Below, one piece after another: positions 53,351 through 61,844 of a stretch of DNA of 64,000 nt (positions are counted from its first letter, which is position 1; each line of letters opens with the position of its first letter). The stretch is from Akkermansia muciniphila. GTDB taxonomy: Bacteria > Pseudomonadota > Gammaproteobacteria > Burkholderiales > Burkholderiaceae_C. A program made the position numbers and the translations under genes. Location of the stretch: NCBI GenBank assembly GCA_943331105.2, contig CALQKH020000013.1, forward strand, positions 1 to 64,000. Direction: 5' to 3'. A model generated the notes under the pieces. It was not told where the DNA came from. It saw nothing but the letters and a program-made list of their open reading frames with translations, and did not search any database.

Positions 53351-55222
53351 ATGAAACGCTTGTGTTGTCTGCTGTTGCTCTTGTTGTTCCAACTGTCCTT
53401 GTATGCAGGACAGGAGCGCTATGAAGTCGACACAGCTTTTTTCCACGACGATCAGCAAACGCACACACTGGAGAGCATCCAAGCGCAGGCATTTCAACCC
53501 TATCGGGGGCAACTTCGCCTTGGATTTACTCGGGGTGAAACCTGGATTCGGATTCAACTGAAGGACCTCCCAGCCAGTGCGGCTCCAGACCCGGGCCTTT
53601 CTTTGGTTTTAAGGGTGGATCCCTACACGCTGGACAAATTGGATTTTTACCAACAAACCTTCGGAAACTGGACGCACCAACTTGGGGGTGAGTTGCAGTT
53701 GGAAAAGAAAAATATTTGCATCGAGCTACAGCACTGTTTCGAATTCAATGCATCAAACGCGCGCAATCAGTTTGCATATTTGAAGGTGCAAACGACCGGT
53801 GTTCGCATAGTGCGCATGGATGTGATGGCTCCTGATCAGGTTTTCGAGTCATCGATTGGAGTGATCAAAAGCGTCAACACCGCTTTGAACCTTTCCGTCG
53901 CATTGTTGGTTCTTTCGGTGACGTTTCTGTTTTTTGAACGTTCACGCTTGCTGCTGGTATTTTGTGGATTTCAAACGACGGTTGTGCTGTCGATTTGCGC
54001 TTTTTCAGGTGCCTTGCAGGAATGGTGGGGTGTCATGCTGGAGGTTCAACCCAACACCATGACAAGCTTGGCGTTGGTGATGCGCATGGCAATGACGGTC
54101 CTTTTGGCATGGGCGGTTGTTTCTGATTACAAGCCCAGTTCGACCTACCACAAATGGGTCGCTGCTGTTCTGATGGCATGCGGTTTCAATCTTCTGCTTG
54201 TTTTATCTGGGTACGAAACCGAGGCAGGCTTGGTGAATTACGGACTTGGCTTTTTAATCCCTTATATCCAGATATGGGGTGCGCGCACGGTCAGCACACC
54301 CATGTCTGGTCGATGGATTTTTACAGCAGGATGGTTGGTCTTTCTACTATTCATTGTCTTGGGGTTTCCCTACAGTTTCGGCTACGAGGATTGGCGGGAT
54401 CAATTTAAGCTGGTGCAAACCAGCGGGGACCTGCGGCTCAACGGCATCCCGATTGGCATCGTGATTTTTTGGTTGGTCGCTACAGAAAAGGCCAGCCGAA
54501 ATCGGAAAAAATTCTTGGAACTGCAGGCCTTGAAAATTCAAGCCGCCGAATCCAAAGCTCATGAAGACGGTTTGAAAGAACGCCGAGATCTGATTGACAT
54601 GCTGACCCATGAATTGAAGACGCCTTTGAGCACCATCAAGTTTGCGATGGCATCGCTCAAAAGAACCGTGTTGGTGCAGGGTGAGTCATCCGATAGGATG
54701 ATGCACATCAATGCCTCGGTAGAGCGCATGGACGCCATGATTGAGCATGTTGCGCTCTCCAACAAAATTGAACGGATGGAGGCCCTCGGCACAGAGGAGA
54801 CCGTCTCAGCACTCGAACTGATGAACGTGGTGATGCAGGAGTACCGTGAGCCTGAACGCTTTGAGCTTGACATTCAGGATGGGGTGGTTTTCCGAGCTGC
54901 CCCACATTTCCTGGCTTTGATCATCGAGAACTTGGTGAGTAATGCTGTTAAATATGCCCAAGACGGCAAAGTCAGGATCAGCATTCAAGACGAAGCTTCG
55001 AACATGACTTGTTTTCGCATCAGCAATCGTGTGGCGGATGATCACCATCCAGACGAGGCGCGTTTGTTTGAGCGCTACTACCGCCATCCCAGTTTCCAAG
55101 ACAGCCCGGGCATGGGCATTGGCTTGAGTTTGGTCAATTCCGCGGCACAAAAAATGGGTGCGCATGTGCACTACCAAAAAATCGACCAAGACGTGGTCTT
55201 TGAAGTGAGATTTCCCCGTTGA
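53351..55222 (+). CDS. 7TMR-DISM sensor histidine kinase
   Basis: Membrane sensor kinase of 623 residues. A signal peptide (KRLCCLLLLLLFQLSLYAG) precedes a periplasmic 7TMR-DISMED2 domain (residues about 25-160, GQLRLGFTRGETWIRIQL). Seven helices follow (about 175-380). The kinase core has the phospho-accepting His near residue 420 in IDMLTHELKTPLSTIKF, the N-box ENLVSNAVKYA and the G-boxes SPGMGIGLSLVNSAAQKMG. 7TMR-DISM domains sense extracellular carbohydrates or other small ligands. The codons are less GC-rich than the rest of the window. Its stop overlaps the response regulator start. Confidence 0.95.
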   Translation: MKRLCCLLLLLLFQLSLYAGQERYEVDTAFFHDDQQTHTLESIQAQAFQPYRGQLRLGFTRGETWIRIQLKDLPASAAPDPGLSLVLRVDPYTLDKLDFYQQTFGNWTHQLGGELQLEKKNICIELQHCFEFNASNARNQFAYLKVQTTGVRIVRMDVMAPDQVFESSIGVIKSVNTALNLSVALLVLSVTFLFFERSRLLLVFCGFQTTVVLSICAFSGALQEWWGVMLEVQPNTMTSLALVMRMAMTVLLAWAVVSDYKPSSTYHKWVAAVLMACGFNLLLVLSGYETEAGLVNYGLGFLIPYIQIWGARTVSTPMSGRWIFTAGWLVFLLFIVLGFPYSFGYEDWRDQFKLVQTSGDLRLNGIPIGIVIFWLVATEKASRNRKKFLELQALKIQAAESKAHEDGLKERRDLIDMLTHELKTPLSTIKFAMASLKRTVLVQGESSDRMMHINASVERMDAMIEHVALSNKIERMEALGTEETVSALELMNVVMQEYREPERFELDIQDGVVFRAAPHFLALIIENLVSNAVKYAQDGKVRISIQDEASNMTCFRISNRVADDHHPDEARLFERYYRHPSFQDSPGMGIGLSLVNSAAQKMGAHVHYQKIDQDVVFEVRFPR

Positions 55223-55959
55223 ACGACTTGCACCGTGACGCCAAAGAATCATCCGCGCCATTGGTGTTGGCCTTGGTGGAGGACGACCGCTTGCTGCGGG
55301 AAGAAATCGAGGTGCATTTGGAGGCGCATGGCTTTGAGGTGCATGCGGCCAACAGCGCATCGGGTTTGGATGAACTCAATGCCCGCATTGCCTTTGACCT
55401 GTATCTGATTGACTTGAATCTACCAGGGGAAAATGGTCTGAGCCTTTGCCGGCGTGTGCGGCAATCGCGTCCCGATGCGGGTATTGTGATCATGACCGCC
55501 CGAGTGGCGCTGCACGACCGCATTGCGGGCTACAAACAGGGCGGCGCAGACGTTTACCTGACCAAGCCAGTGTCGCCGGATGAGTTGGTTTTGGTGTTGC
55601 TGAGTTTGGGGCGGCGCCTGAAGCATTCGCAAGCGTCCAACCAGTGGTCGCTGAGTTTGCGCGATCGCACCTTGTTGGGGCCGGACCAAACCCTCAAACT
55701 TCGGCTAACGAGCAAGGAAAAAATCATTTTGTTGGCGCTTGTTCAGGCCAAGGACAACACGTTGGAGTCTGGTGTGCTCTGCGATTTGTTTGCCGAAGAG
55801 GACAACGATGCCTTGATGAGCAAGCATGCCTTGGAAGAGTTGATTGCCCGTTTGCGCAAAAAATTCAAAAGCGCACAGGCCGATGGCGATGAGCCAGCGA
55901 TCAAGTCGGTTTGGGGTGTGGGTTACCAGCTGTGTGTGCGGATCCAATTTGTCCATTGA
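55219..55959 (+). CDS. OmpR-type response regulator
   Basis: Response regulator of 246 residues with a TTG start at 55219 that overlaps the kinase stop (TTGA). The receiver domain has the acidic pair LVEDDRLL, the phospho-acceptor Asp65 in YLIDLNLPGENG, Thr in IMTARV and Lys in YLTKPVSPDEL. The output winged helix (LRLTSKEKIILLALVQAKDN to IKSVWGVGYQL) is of the OmpR type. No ATG start exists in the frame near the overlap. Target genes unknown. Confidence 0.93.
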   Translation: MNDLHRDAKESSAPLVLALVEDDRLLREEIEVHLEAHGFEVHAANSASGLDELNARIAFDLYLIDLNLPGENGLSLCRRVRQSRPDAGIVIMTARVALHDRIAGYKQGGADVYLTKPVSPDELVLVLLSLGRRLKHSQASNQWSLSLRDRTLLGPDQTLKLRLTSKEKIILLALVQAKDNTLESGVLCDLFAEEDNDALMSKHALEELIARLRKKFKSAQADGDEPAIKSVWGVGYQLCVRIQFVH

Positions 55960-56048
55960 AGGCGTACCCTGCACATGGGGATCACGGAAACAGAAATGTC
56001 CCTCGGGTTTTGGTATAGATTCGGTAGCTTGTTCACAAGTTCAAAGCC

Positions 56049-56309
56049 ATGACCGATATCTCTAAAGACGCAGCATCTCGTCCAGCACTTCCTGACCGCC
56101 TGGCTATCGACACCCGCAGCCCGCACCATGTGCGCGCCGTGTTCGAGCACGACATTGGCATCCGCTTCAATGGCAAGGACCGCAACGACGTTGAGGAATA
56201 CTGCATCAGCGAAGGCTGGGTGCGCGTGCCTGCGGGCAAGACGCTGGACCGCAAAGGCCAGCCCTTGCTGATCAAGCTCAAGGGCAAGGTCGAAGCGTTT
56301 TACCGCTGA
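56049..56309 (+). CDS. DUF3297 family protein
   Basis: Conserved small protein of 86 residues, DUF3297 family. It shows PALPDRLAIDTRSPHHVRAVFEHDIGIRFNGKDRNDVEEYCISEGWV and the basic end PLLIKLKGKVEAFYR. Function unknown; the fold is predicted soluble and cytoplasmic. It converges with the aconitase-family gene, 15 bases apart. Confidence 0.93.
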   Translation: MTDISKDAASRPALPDRLAIDTRSPHHVRAVFEHDIGIRFNGKDRNDVEEYCISEGWVRVPAGKTLDRKGQPLLIKLKGKVEAFYR

Positions 56310-56324
56310 CACCTCCGGTGGCGC

Positions 56325-58325
56325 TTAGCCGCTGATGCGCCGCCGCAATGTTTCAAAAGAGATCAACTCCCCGGCCAGCGCACTGGCCATCACGGTGGGT
56401 GGGCTGGCCAGCCAGACTTGGCCCGGGCCTGAGCGGCCCGGAAAATTGCGGTTGATGGCGCTCACCGTGACCTGCGCCGAGTCGGTCGACGAACCCGGTC
56501 CGCAGTTGGCACAAGCCCCGCAAGAGGGCTGCAGGATGCGCACACCCAAAGCGGCGAATGTCTTGTCGTAACCCTGCGCTGCACAGTAATCACGCACCGC
56601 AGTCGTGCCGTATTGCAAAAACACCTGCACACCCTCGGGCAGCTTGAGATTGTTGTTCAGACCCCAGGCCAACACCGCGTGGTAATGGTCAAAGTCTTCG
56701 CGCTTGCCTGCTGTACAGGAGCCGCCATAGGCGATGTCGATGCGCACGCGTTCTTGCAGCTCAGACAGCGCCAGTCCCAGACCCGGGTCACCGGGTCTGG
56801 CCACCATGGGGCAGAGGGTGTTCAGATGGACCGTCATGTTGTGGGCGTAATGCGCGCCATCGTCGCTGTGCATCCAGTCATCGATCACCGCGTCCACGCC
56901 CCGGCGTTCACGGATAAAGCGCAAGGTTTCGGCATCGGGTGCCACGATGCCCGTGAGCCCGCCCAACTCGGCGCACATGTTGGTGAGCGTCGCGCGTTCG
57001 TCGGTACTCAGGTGGGCGATGCCTTCACCCGCAAACTCAAACACCTTGCCCACGCCGCTGCCGCTGCGGATGTAAGGTGTGGCCAGCAGGTGCAGCATCA
57101 GGTCTTTGGCGGTCACGCCTGCAGGCAGCTTGCCTTGCAGCTCGACGCGCACACACTCGGGCAGCGTCACGCGCACTGCGCCAGTCACAAAGGCATTGGC
57201 CATGTCGGTGGTGCCTACGCCAAAGGCCACACAACCCAAAGCGCCACTGTGCGGTGTGTGCGAATCGGTGCCCACCACCACCTGCCCGGGCAGGGCGTAG
57301 TGTTCGGCCACCATGGCGTGCGAGATACCGGCCACATTGCTGCCGTCGTCTTGCAGCACTTCGGCATCGGTCAGGGTGCGGTGCATGCGCAGGCCGTGGC
57401 GTGCGGCAAAGTTGCGCTGTGCTTGGCTCATGGCGTGCATGTTGGCGATCAAGCCCCCCTGCACATGGGCGGGGCTTTCTTCGACGTAGGAGGTATGGTC
57501 TTCAAACACCACAATCTGCGCTGGGCTTTGTAAGGTGAAATCTTGCCCCAGTGCATTTTTCATCAAGGTATCGGCCATGCCGGTGTAGTACTCGTGAATA
57601 AAACGCCAGTCGGCCCGCACGAACAGACCATCGCCGGTGTGCGGCTGATCGGGTGTGTGCGGGGCTGTCAGGTGGTGGCGCTTCAGGATTTTTTCAAACA
57701 GCGTTTGAGGGCCGTTTGCTTTGATGGCGACCGTTCGCCTGCGGTCTTTCTCGTAGGAGCCCACCCCCGTGGGCGAATCCACGCTCGACAAAAACCGCCG
57801 TCCCCAGCGCAGCAACCCCCCCGCCCCCAAAATCGAAGCAGCCAGCGGCTCGCGTCCTTGCAACAGGTCCTCCAGCGTCAAAGCCTCACCGCGTTCCATG
57901 CGGTCCAACAAACCAAAATCGGTCGAGGTGAACAAGCCAATGTTGTCGGCGTTCTGGCGGTAGATGCGCTCAAAACTTTCGGCAATCACCAGTTGCACGC
58001 CCGCCAGCTTTTCGGCAGTGGGGCTGTGCTCGCGCGAAGAGCCCTTGCCATAGCGGCGGCCCGCCACCAGCACCTGAAAACCGGCTTGACGCAGGGCTTG
58101 GCGAGCGATGGGATTTTCTCCTTGGCAGCGCAGCCCAGTGTGGGCAAATTCGCCCAAGGTGTTGTCGTAATGGCTCAGGATGTGCACCGGCGTGATCTCG
58201 TCGGTCGAGACATCGTCGCGCAGCGGCCCGGCCTGCGCGCGGGTGATCGGCTCCCCTGAAAGTTGGCGGCTGATCAGGCCAGGGTCTTGGCTGAGGTAAA
58301 GAATCTTCCAGTCGGAGCTGTTCAT
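56325..58325 (-). CDS. Aconitase-family hydratase with swivel domain first
   Basis: Protein of 666 residues of the aconitase/isopropylmalate isomerase superfamily, start chosen at ATG 58325. The swivel (LeuD-like) domain comes first (residues about 25-165, with YGKGSSREHSP). The catalytic (LeuC-like) domain follows from about residue 225 (EDHTSYVEESPAH, VVGTDSHTPHSG). The three Fe-S ligand Cys are in YGGSCTAGKR and PSCGACANCG. In AcnA and fused isomerases the order is the opposite. It likely hydrates or isomerises an unsaturated dicarboxylate. It diverges from an HMG-CoA lyase-like gene, 112 bases away. Confidence 0.88.
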   Translation of the reverse strand: MNSSDWKILYLSQDPGLISRQLSGEPITRAQAGPLRDDVSTDEITPVHILSHYDNTLGEFAHTGLRCQGENPIARQALRQAGFQVLVAGRRYGKGSSREHSPTAEKLAGVQLVIAESFERIYRQNADNIGLFTSTDFGLLDRMERGEALTLEDLLQGREPLAASILGAGGLLRWGRRFLSSVDSPTGVGSYEKDRRRTVAIKANGPQTLFEKILKRHHLTAPHTPDQPHTGDGLFVRADWRFIHEYYTGMADTLMKNALGQDFTLQSPAQIVVFEDHTSYVEESPAHVQGGLIANMHAMSQAQRNFAARHGLRMHRTLTDAEVLQDDGSNVAGISHAMVAEHYALPGQVVVGTDSHTPHSGALGCVAFGVGTTDMANAFVTGAVRVTLPECVRVELQGKLPAGVTAKDLMLHLLATPYIRSGSGVGKVFEFAGEGIAHLSTDERATLTNMCAELGGLTGIVAPDAETLRFIRERRGVDAVIDDWMHSDDGAHYAHNMTVHLNTLCPMVARPGDPGLGLALSELQERVRIDIAYGGSCTAGKREDFDHYHAVLAWGLNNNLKLPEGVQVFLQYGTTAVRDYCAAQGYDKTFAALGVRILQPSCGACANCGPGSSTDSAQVTVSAINRNFPGRSGPGQVWLASPPTVMASALAGELISFETLRRRISG

Positions 58326-58437
58326 GTCAGGGCGTGTGCGTGAGGAATGCTTCGCCCCTTTGGCAGAGGTCCATCTCAATTCTATGAGCGATCCGAGCCT
58401 TTAAACTCCTCGCACACCCCAGCAAAGGACATTGGAC

Positions 58438-59382
58438 ATGAGCACATTTCATTGGCCCCAGCGCGTGACGGTCCGCGAAGTGGGCCTGCGCGACGGGCTG
58501 CAAAGCATCGCCCGCACCTTGCCCACTGCGCAAAAATTGCAATGGATTCAGAGTGCTTACGATGCGGGCATCCGTGAGATCGAAGTCGGCTCCTTTGTAC
58601 CGCCCAAACTCTTGCCCCAGCTGGCCGACACTGCCGAGCTGGTGGCCTTTGCCCAAACCCTGCCGGGCCTGATCGTGTCGGTGTTGGTGCCCAACCTCAA
58701 GGGGGCCGAGCGCGCCATGGACAGCGGTGCCGACTGGATGCTGCTGCCCTTGTCAGCCAGTCACGCACACAGCTTGGCTAACCTGCGCAAAGCGCCCGAC
58801 GACGTGGTGGCCGAAATAGCTGCCATGGTGGAGGCCCGCCGGGCCCGGGGTTCGGCCATCCGCATCGAGGTTGGCATGAGCACCGCGTTCGGCTGCACGA
58901 TTCAGGGTGAGGTCGCCGTCGATGAAGTGCTGCGCTTGCTCCAGTCGGTTGTCGCTCTGGGTGTGGACCGCGTGGGCTTGGCTGACACGGTGGGCTACGC
59001 CGACCCGCGCCAAGTGGGTGAGCTGTTTGCCAAGGCCCGCGAAGTGGCAGGTGACAAGCTTGGCTGCGGGCACTTTCACGACACCCGTGGTCTTGGCTTG
59101 GCCAACGTCATGGCTGCCCTGCAAGCCGGTGAAACCCGGTTTGACGCCTGCTTGGCCGGCATCGGCGGCTGCCCGCATGCCCCGGGGGCCAGTGGCAACG
59201 TGGCCACCGAAGACCTGACGTATTTGATGGCCAGCATGGGCATCAAAACCGGTATCGATTTCGGTAAGCTCATGGCTTTGCGCACCCAAGTGGCGCAGTG
59301 GCTCGCAGGCGAATGCCTGCATGGTTCGATCGCGCAGGCGGGCTTGCCCAAAATCCTGCAAATGCCAGAGATGACTGCATGA
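58438..59382 (+). CDS. HMG-CoA lyase-family enzyme
   Basis: HMG-CoA lyase-type aldolase, 314 residues from ATG 58438; AAAGGA lies at a good distance. Signatures: VREVGLRDGLQS, EVGSFVPPK, the metal-binding HFHDTRGLG and the Cys loop GIGGCPHAPGASGN. These enzymes split 3-hydroxy-3-methyl-acyl-CoA (HMG-CoA or related tertiary hydroxy esters) to acetyl-CoA and a keto acid. The gene overlaps the CoA-transferase start by ATGA. The substrate may not be HMG-CoA, since no leucine pathway genes (ivd, mccBA, gnyA) are nearby. Confidence 0.92.
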   Translation: MSTFHWPQRVTVREVGLRDGLQSIARTLPTAQKLQWIQSAYDAGIREIEVGSFVPPKLLPQLADTAELVAFAQTLPGLIVSVLVPNLKGAERAMDSGADWMLLPLSASHAHSLANLRKAPDDVVAEIAAMVEARRARGSAIRIEVGMSTAFGCTIQGEVAVDEVLRLLQSVVALGVDRVGLADTVGYADPRQVGELFAKAREVAGDKLGCGHFHDTRGLGLANVMAALQAGETRFDACLAGIGGCPHAPGASGNVATEDLTYLMASMGIKTGIDFGKLMALRTQVAQWLAGECLHGSIAQAGLPKILQMPEMTA

Positions 59383-60578
59383 ACACGTCCGACAAGAAAC
59401 TCCCGCTCGAAGGCCTGCGCGTCGTCGAGTTCACCCACATGGTGATGGGCCCCACCTGCGGCATGGTGCTGGCCGACATGGGGGCCGAGGTCATCAAGGT
59501 CGAGCCCATCGAGGGCGACCGCACGCGGCATTTGTTGGGTTCGGGCGCGGGTTTTTTCCCCATGTTCAACCGCAACAAGAAGAGCATCCAACTCAACCTG
59601 CAAAGCCCCGAAGGCGCGGAGATAGCGCGGCGCCTGTGCGCCACGGCCGATGTGGTGGCCGAGAACTTCAAGCCCGGCTCCATGGCCAAGTACGGCTTGG
59701 ACTACGCCAGTCTGTCGGCCCAAAACCCCAAGATCATTTACGCCAGTCTCAAGGGCTTTTTGCCGGGTCCGTATGACCACCGCACCGCGCTTGATGAAGT
59801 GGTGCAGATGATGGGTGGCTTGGCCTACATGACGGGGCGCCCGGGCGACCCGCTGCGTGCAGGCACCAGCGTGAACGACATCATGGGCGGCATGTTCGGC
59901 GCCATTGGCGTGCTGGGCGCGCTGATCCAGCGCGGCATCACCGGGCGCGGGCAAGAGATTCAGTCGGCCCTGTTTGAGAACAACGTTTTTCTGGTGGGCC
60001 AGCACATGCTGCAGTACGCCATCACGGGCAAGGCCGCCGAGCCCATGCCCAACCGCATCTCGGCCTGGGCGGTGTACGACGTGTTCACCGTCAAGGATGG
60101 CGAGCAGATTTTTTTGGCAGCGGTCAGCGACGCACAGTGGGTCACCTTTTGCGATGTGCTGGGCTTTGCCGACCTCAAGGCCGACCCGCGTTACAGCGAC
60201 AACAACGCCCGTGTCTCGCGGCGTGATGTCATGATGCCCGAGCTGCGCAGCCGCCTTCAGGCCTTCACCGCCGCCGAGCTGACCGCGATTTTTGAGAAAG
60301 CCGGTTTGCCCTTTGCGCCCATCGTCAAGCCCGAAGAGCTGTTTGACGACCCGCACCTGAATGCCACCGGCGGTTTGGCCGATGTGCGCCTCACCGATGG
60401 CCCCAAAGCCGGGCAGACGGCCCGCGCCGCGCTTTTCCCCTTCACCATGGACGGGCAGCGACTGGGCGTGCGCCACCAGCCGCCCAAGCAAGGCGAAAAT
60501 ACCCATGAATTGCTGCAAGGGCTTGGGTTGAGCCTTGCGGAAATTGAAAACTTGCGTGCGCTCAAGGCGGTGGCCTGA
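59379..60578 (+). CDS. Class III CoA-transferase (CaiB/BaiF family)
   Basis: Formyl-CoA-transferase-type enzyme, 399 residues from ATG 59379. The opening PLEGLRVVEFTHMVMGPTCGMVLADMGAEVIKVEP is typical, the catalytic Asp is expected in SVNDIMGG, and GRGQEIQSALFENN follows. It would activate the acid for the lyase encoded just upstream, using succinyl- or acetyl-CoA as donor. ATGA overlap with the lyase and a Bug gene 58 bases after it form an activation-cleavage-uptake unit. Confidence 0.93.
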   Translation: MNTSDKKLPLEGLRVVEFTHMVMGPTCGMVLADMGAEVIKVEPIEGDRTRHLLGSGAGFFPMFNRNKKSIQLNLQSPEGAEIARRLCATADVVAENFKPGSMAKYGLDYASLSAQNPKIIYASLKGFLPGPYDHRTALDEVVQMMGGLAYMTGRPGDPLRAGTSVNDIMGGMFGAIGVLGALIQRGITGRGQEIQSALFENNVFLVGQHMLQYAITGKAAEPMPNRISAWAVYDVFTVKDGEQIFLAAVSDAQWVTFCDVLGFADLKADPRYSDNNARVSRRDVMMPELRSRLQAFTAAELTAIFEKAGLPFAPIVKPEELFDDPHLNATGGLADVRLTDGPKAGQTARAALFPFTMDGQRLGVRHQPPKQGENTHELLQGLGLSLAEIENLRALKAVA

Positions 60579-60636
60579 GCCCATCCGGTGCCCTGTTGTA
60601 AATTAACCATCCATCTGAAAAGAAAGAGACAAAACC

Positions 60637-61617
60637 ATGAAATCCCACTTCACTCGCCGCGCCGCCTTGGCCGCTTTGACATCGGCTGCCGCATCGGCCT
60701 TGCCAGGCATGGCGCTTGCTCAAGCGGACCGTCCCGTCAAATTCATTCTGCCCAATGCCACCGGTTCGGGTGTGGACGCCATCACACGCGCAGCAGCGCC
60801 TGCGATTGGCAAGGCTTTGGGTGCCAACGTGGTGGTGGAAAACCAAGCCGGCGCCAGTGGCGTGATTGGTTTGCAGGCCATGGCCAAGAACCCGCCCGAT
60901 GGTTTCACCTTGTCGGTGGTCTCCAACAACGTGGTGATCTTCCCCAGCGTCATCAAAGGCCTGCCTTTTGAAATGCCCGGTGACTTCACGCCCATCGCGG
61001 TGTTGGGCAGCACCCCCTTGGTGTTGGTGGCAAACCCCCAAAAAGTGCCCTCAAACAATAGCCGTGAATTCATTGCCGCCCTGCGTGCCAAGCCGGACGG
61101 TTACAACTTTGGCTCGGGTGGCACGGGAACGATCTTGCACCTGGCCGCCGAGATGTTTGTGGACGAAGCCGGTGTCAAGGCGCGCCATATCCCCTACAAA
61201 GGCGTAGGCCCCATGGTCACTGACTTGTTGGGGGGTCAAATTGACTTTGCCGTTTTGGCTTTGCCCAGCGTACAGCAGCACATCCGAAGTGGTGCGCTCA
61301 AGGCCGTGGGCATGTGTGGCGACAAGCGAAGCGCCGCTGCGCCAGACATTCCTACTTTTGTGGAGCAGGGCTTGCCCACTTACGTGATCGATGCCTGGTT
61401 TGGTGTGCTCGGCCCCAAGGGCATGAGCGCTGCCAATGTGAAGAGGGTCAACGATGCCCTGGTGCAGGCCTTCAACGATCCGGCCGTCAAGGAAGTCATG
61501 GCCAAGCAAGGCAACACGATCGCCATCAGCACGCCCGAGCAAGCTCAGCGCGTCTTCCGAAGTGAAATGGAGCGCTTTGCTGCGCTGGTCAAGAAGGCGG
61601 GCATCGAGCCGCAATAA
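60637..61617 (+). CDS. Bug/TctC-type binding protein
   Basis: Fourth Bug receptor, 326 residues. The signal is FTRRAALAALTSAAASALPGMALAQ with a twin Arg, and the mature part starts ADRPVKFILPNATGSGVDA. The usual FPPGG reads PNATGSG. IPYKGVGPMVTDLLGGQ is conserved. It follows the CoA-transferase gene by 58 bases and probably belongs to its operon, delivering the acid that the transferase activates. Confidence 0.93.
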   Translation: MKSHFTRRAALAALTSAAASALPGMALAQADRPVKFILPNATGSGVDAITRAAAPAIGKALGANVVVENQAGASGVIGLQAMAKNPPDGFTLSVVSNNVVIFPSVIKGLPFEMPGDFTPIAVLGSTPLVLVANPQKVPSNNSREFIAALRAKPDGYNFGSGGTGTILHLAAEMFVDEAGVKARHIPYKGVGPMVTDLLGGQIDFAVLALPSVQQHIRSGALKAVGMCGDKRSAAAPDIPTFVEQGLPTYVIDAWFGVLGPKGMSAANVKRVNDALVQAFNDPAVKEVMAKQGNTIAISTPEQAQRVFRSEMERFAALVKKAGIEPQ

Positions 61618-61795
61618 GGCCCATCGCCCATCCCTCGTCGCTTGACATTTGGCAGTCAGGCGACGACCATCGGCGCATGTCCATCCAGGTATTGATTTTC
61701 GGCATCCACCTCGCGCGCAGCACGCGGGGCAAGCCTTGCGCACCGCCGCAGGGCTTTTAAACATTCCCCCTGTTTCGTTTGACCGATTTCAATTC

Positions 61796-61830
61796 GGGCC
61801 GTGCTCACTTTGCAGCGCGGCCCTGCTTTT
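61796..61830 (+). terminator. Hairpin upstream of hpd
   Basis: GGGCCGTGC (61796-61804) pairs with GCGCGGCCC (61815-61823) with one G-T pair, a 10-base loop and then TGCTTTT. It lies immediately before the hpd ribosome-binding site. It could end the preceding operon or act as a leader hairpin for hpd. Confidence 0.45.
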
Positions 61831-61844
61831 CACTGGAGACTTTC

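Noticed and set aside
56325..58325. Ordinary citrate-cycle aconitase
   Set aside because: Domain order and length differ from AcnA and AcnB, and the gene sits in a CoA-transferase and lyase context.
27309..61617. Complete tripartite tricarboxylate transporter
   Set aside because: Four Bug receptors are present but no TctA or TctB membrane genes, so no full transporter can be claimed.
61635..61666. TCGTCGC / GCGACGA inverted repeat after the fourth Bug gene, with TTGACA in its loop
   Set aside because: Large loop, no T-run, and no good -10 box at the right distance from TTGACA; too weak to call terminator or promoter.
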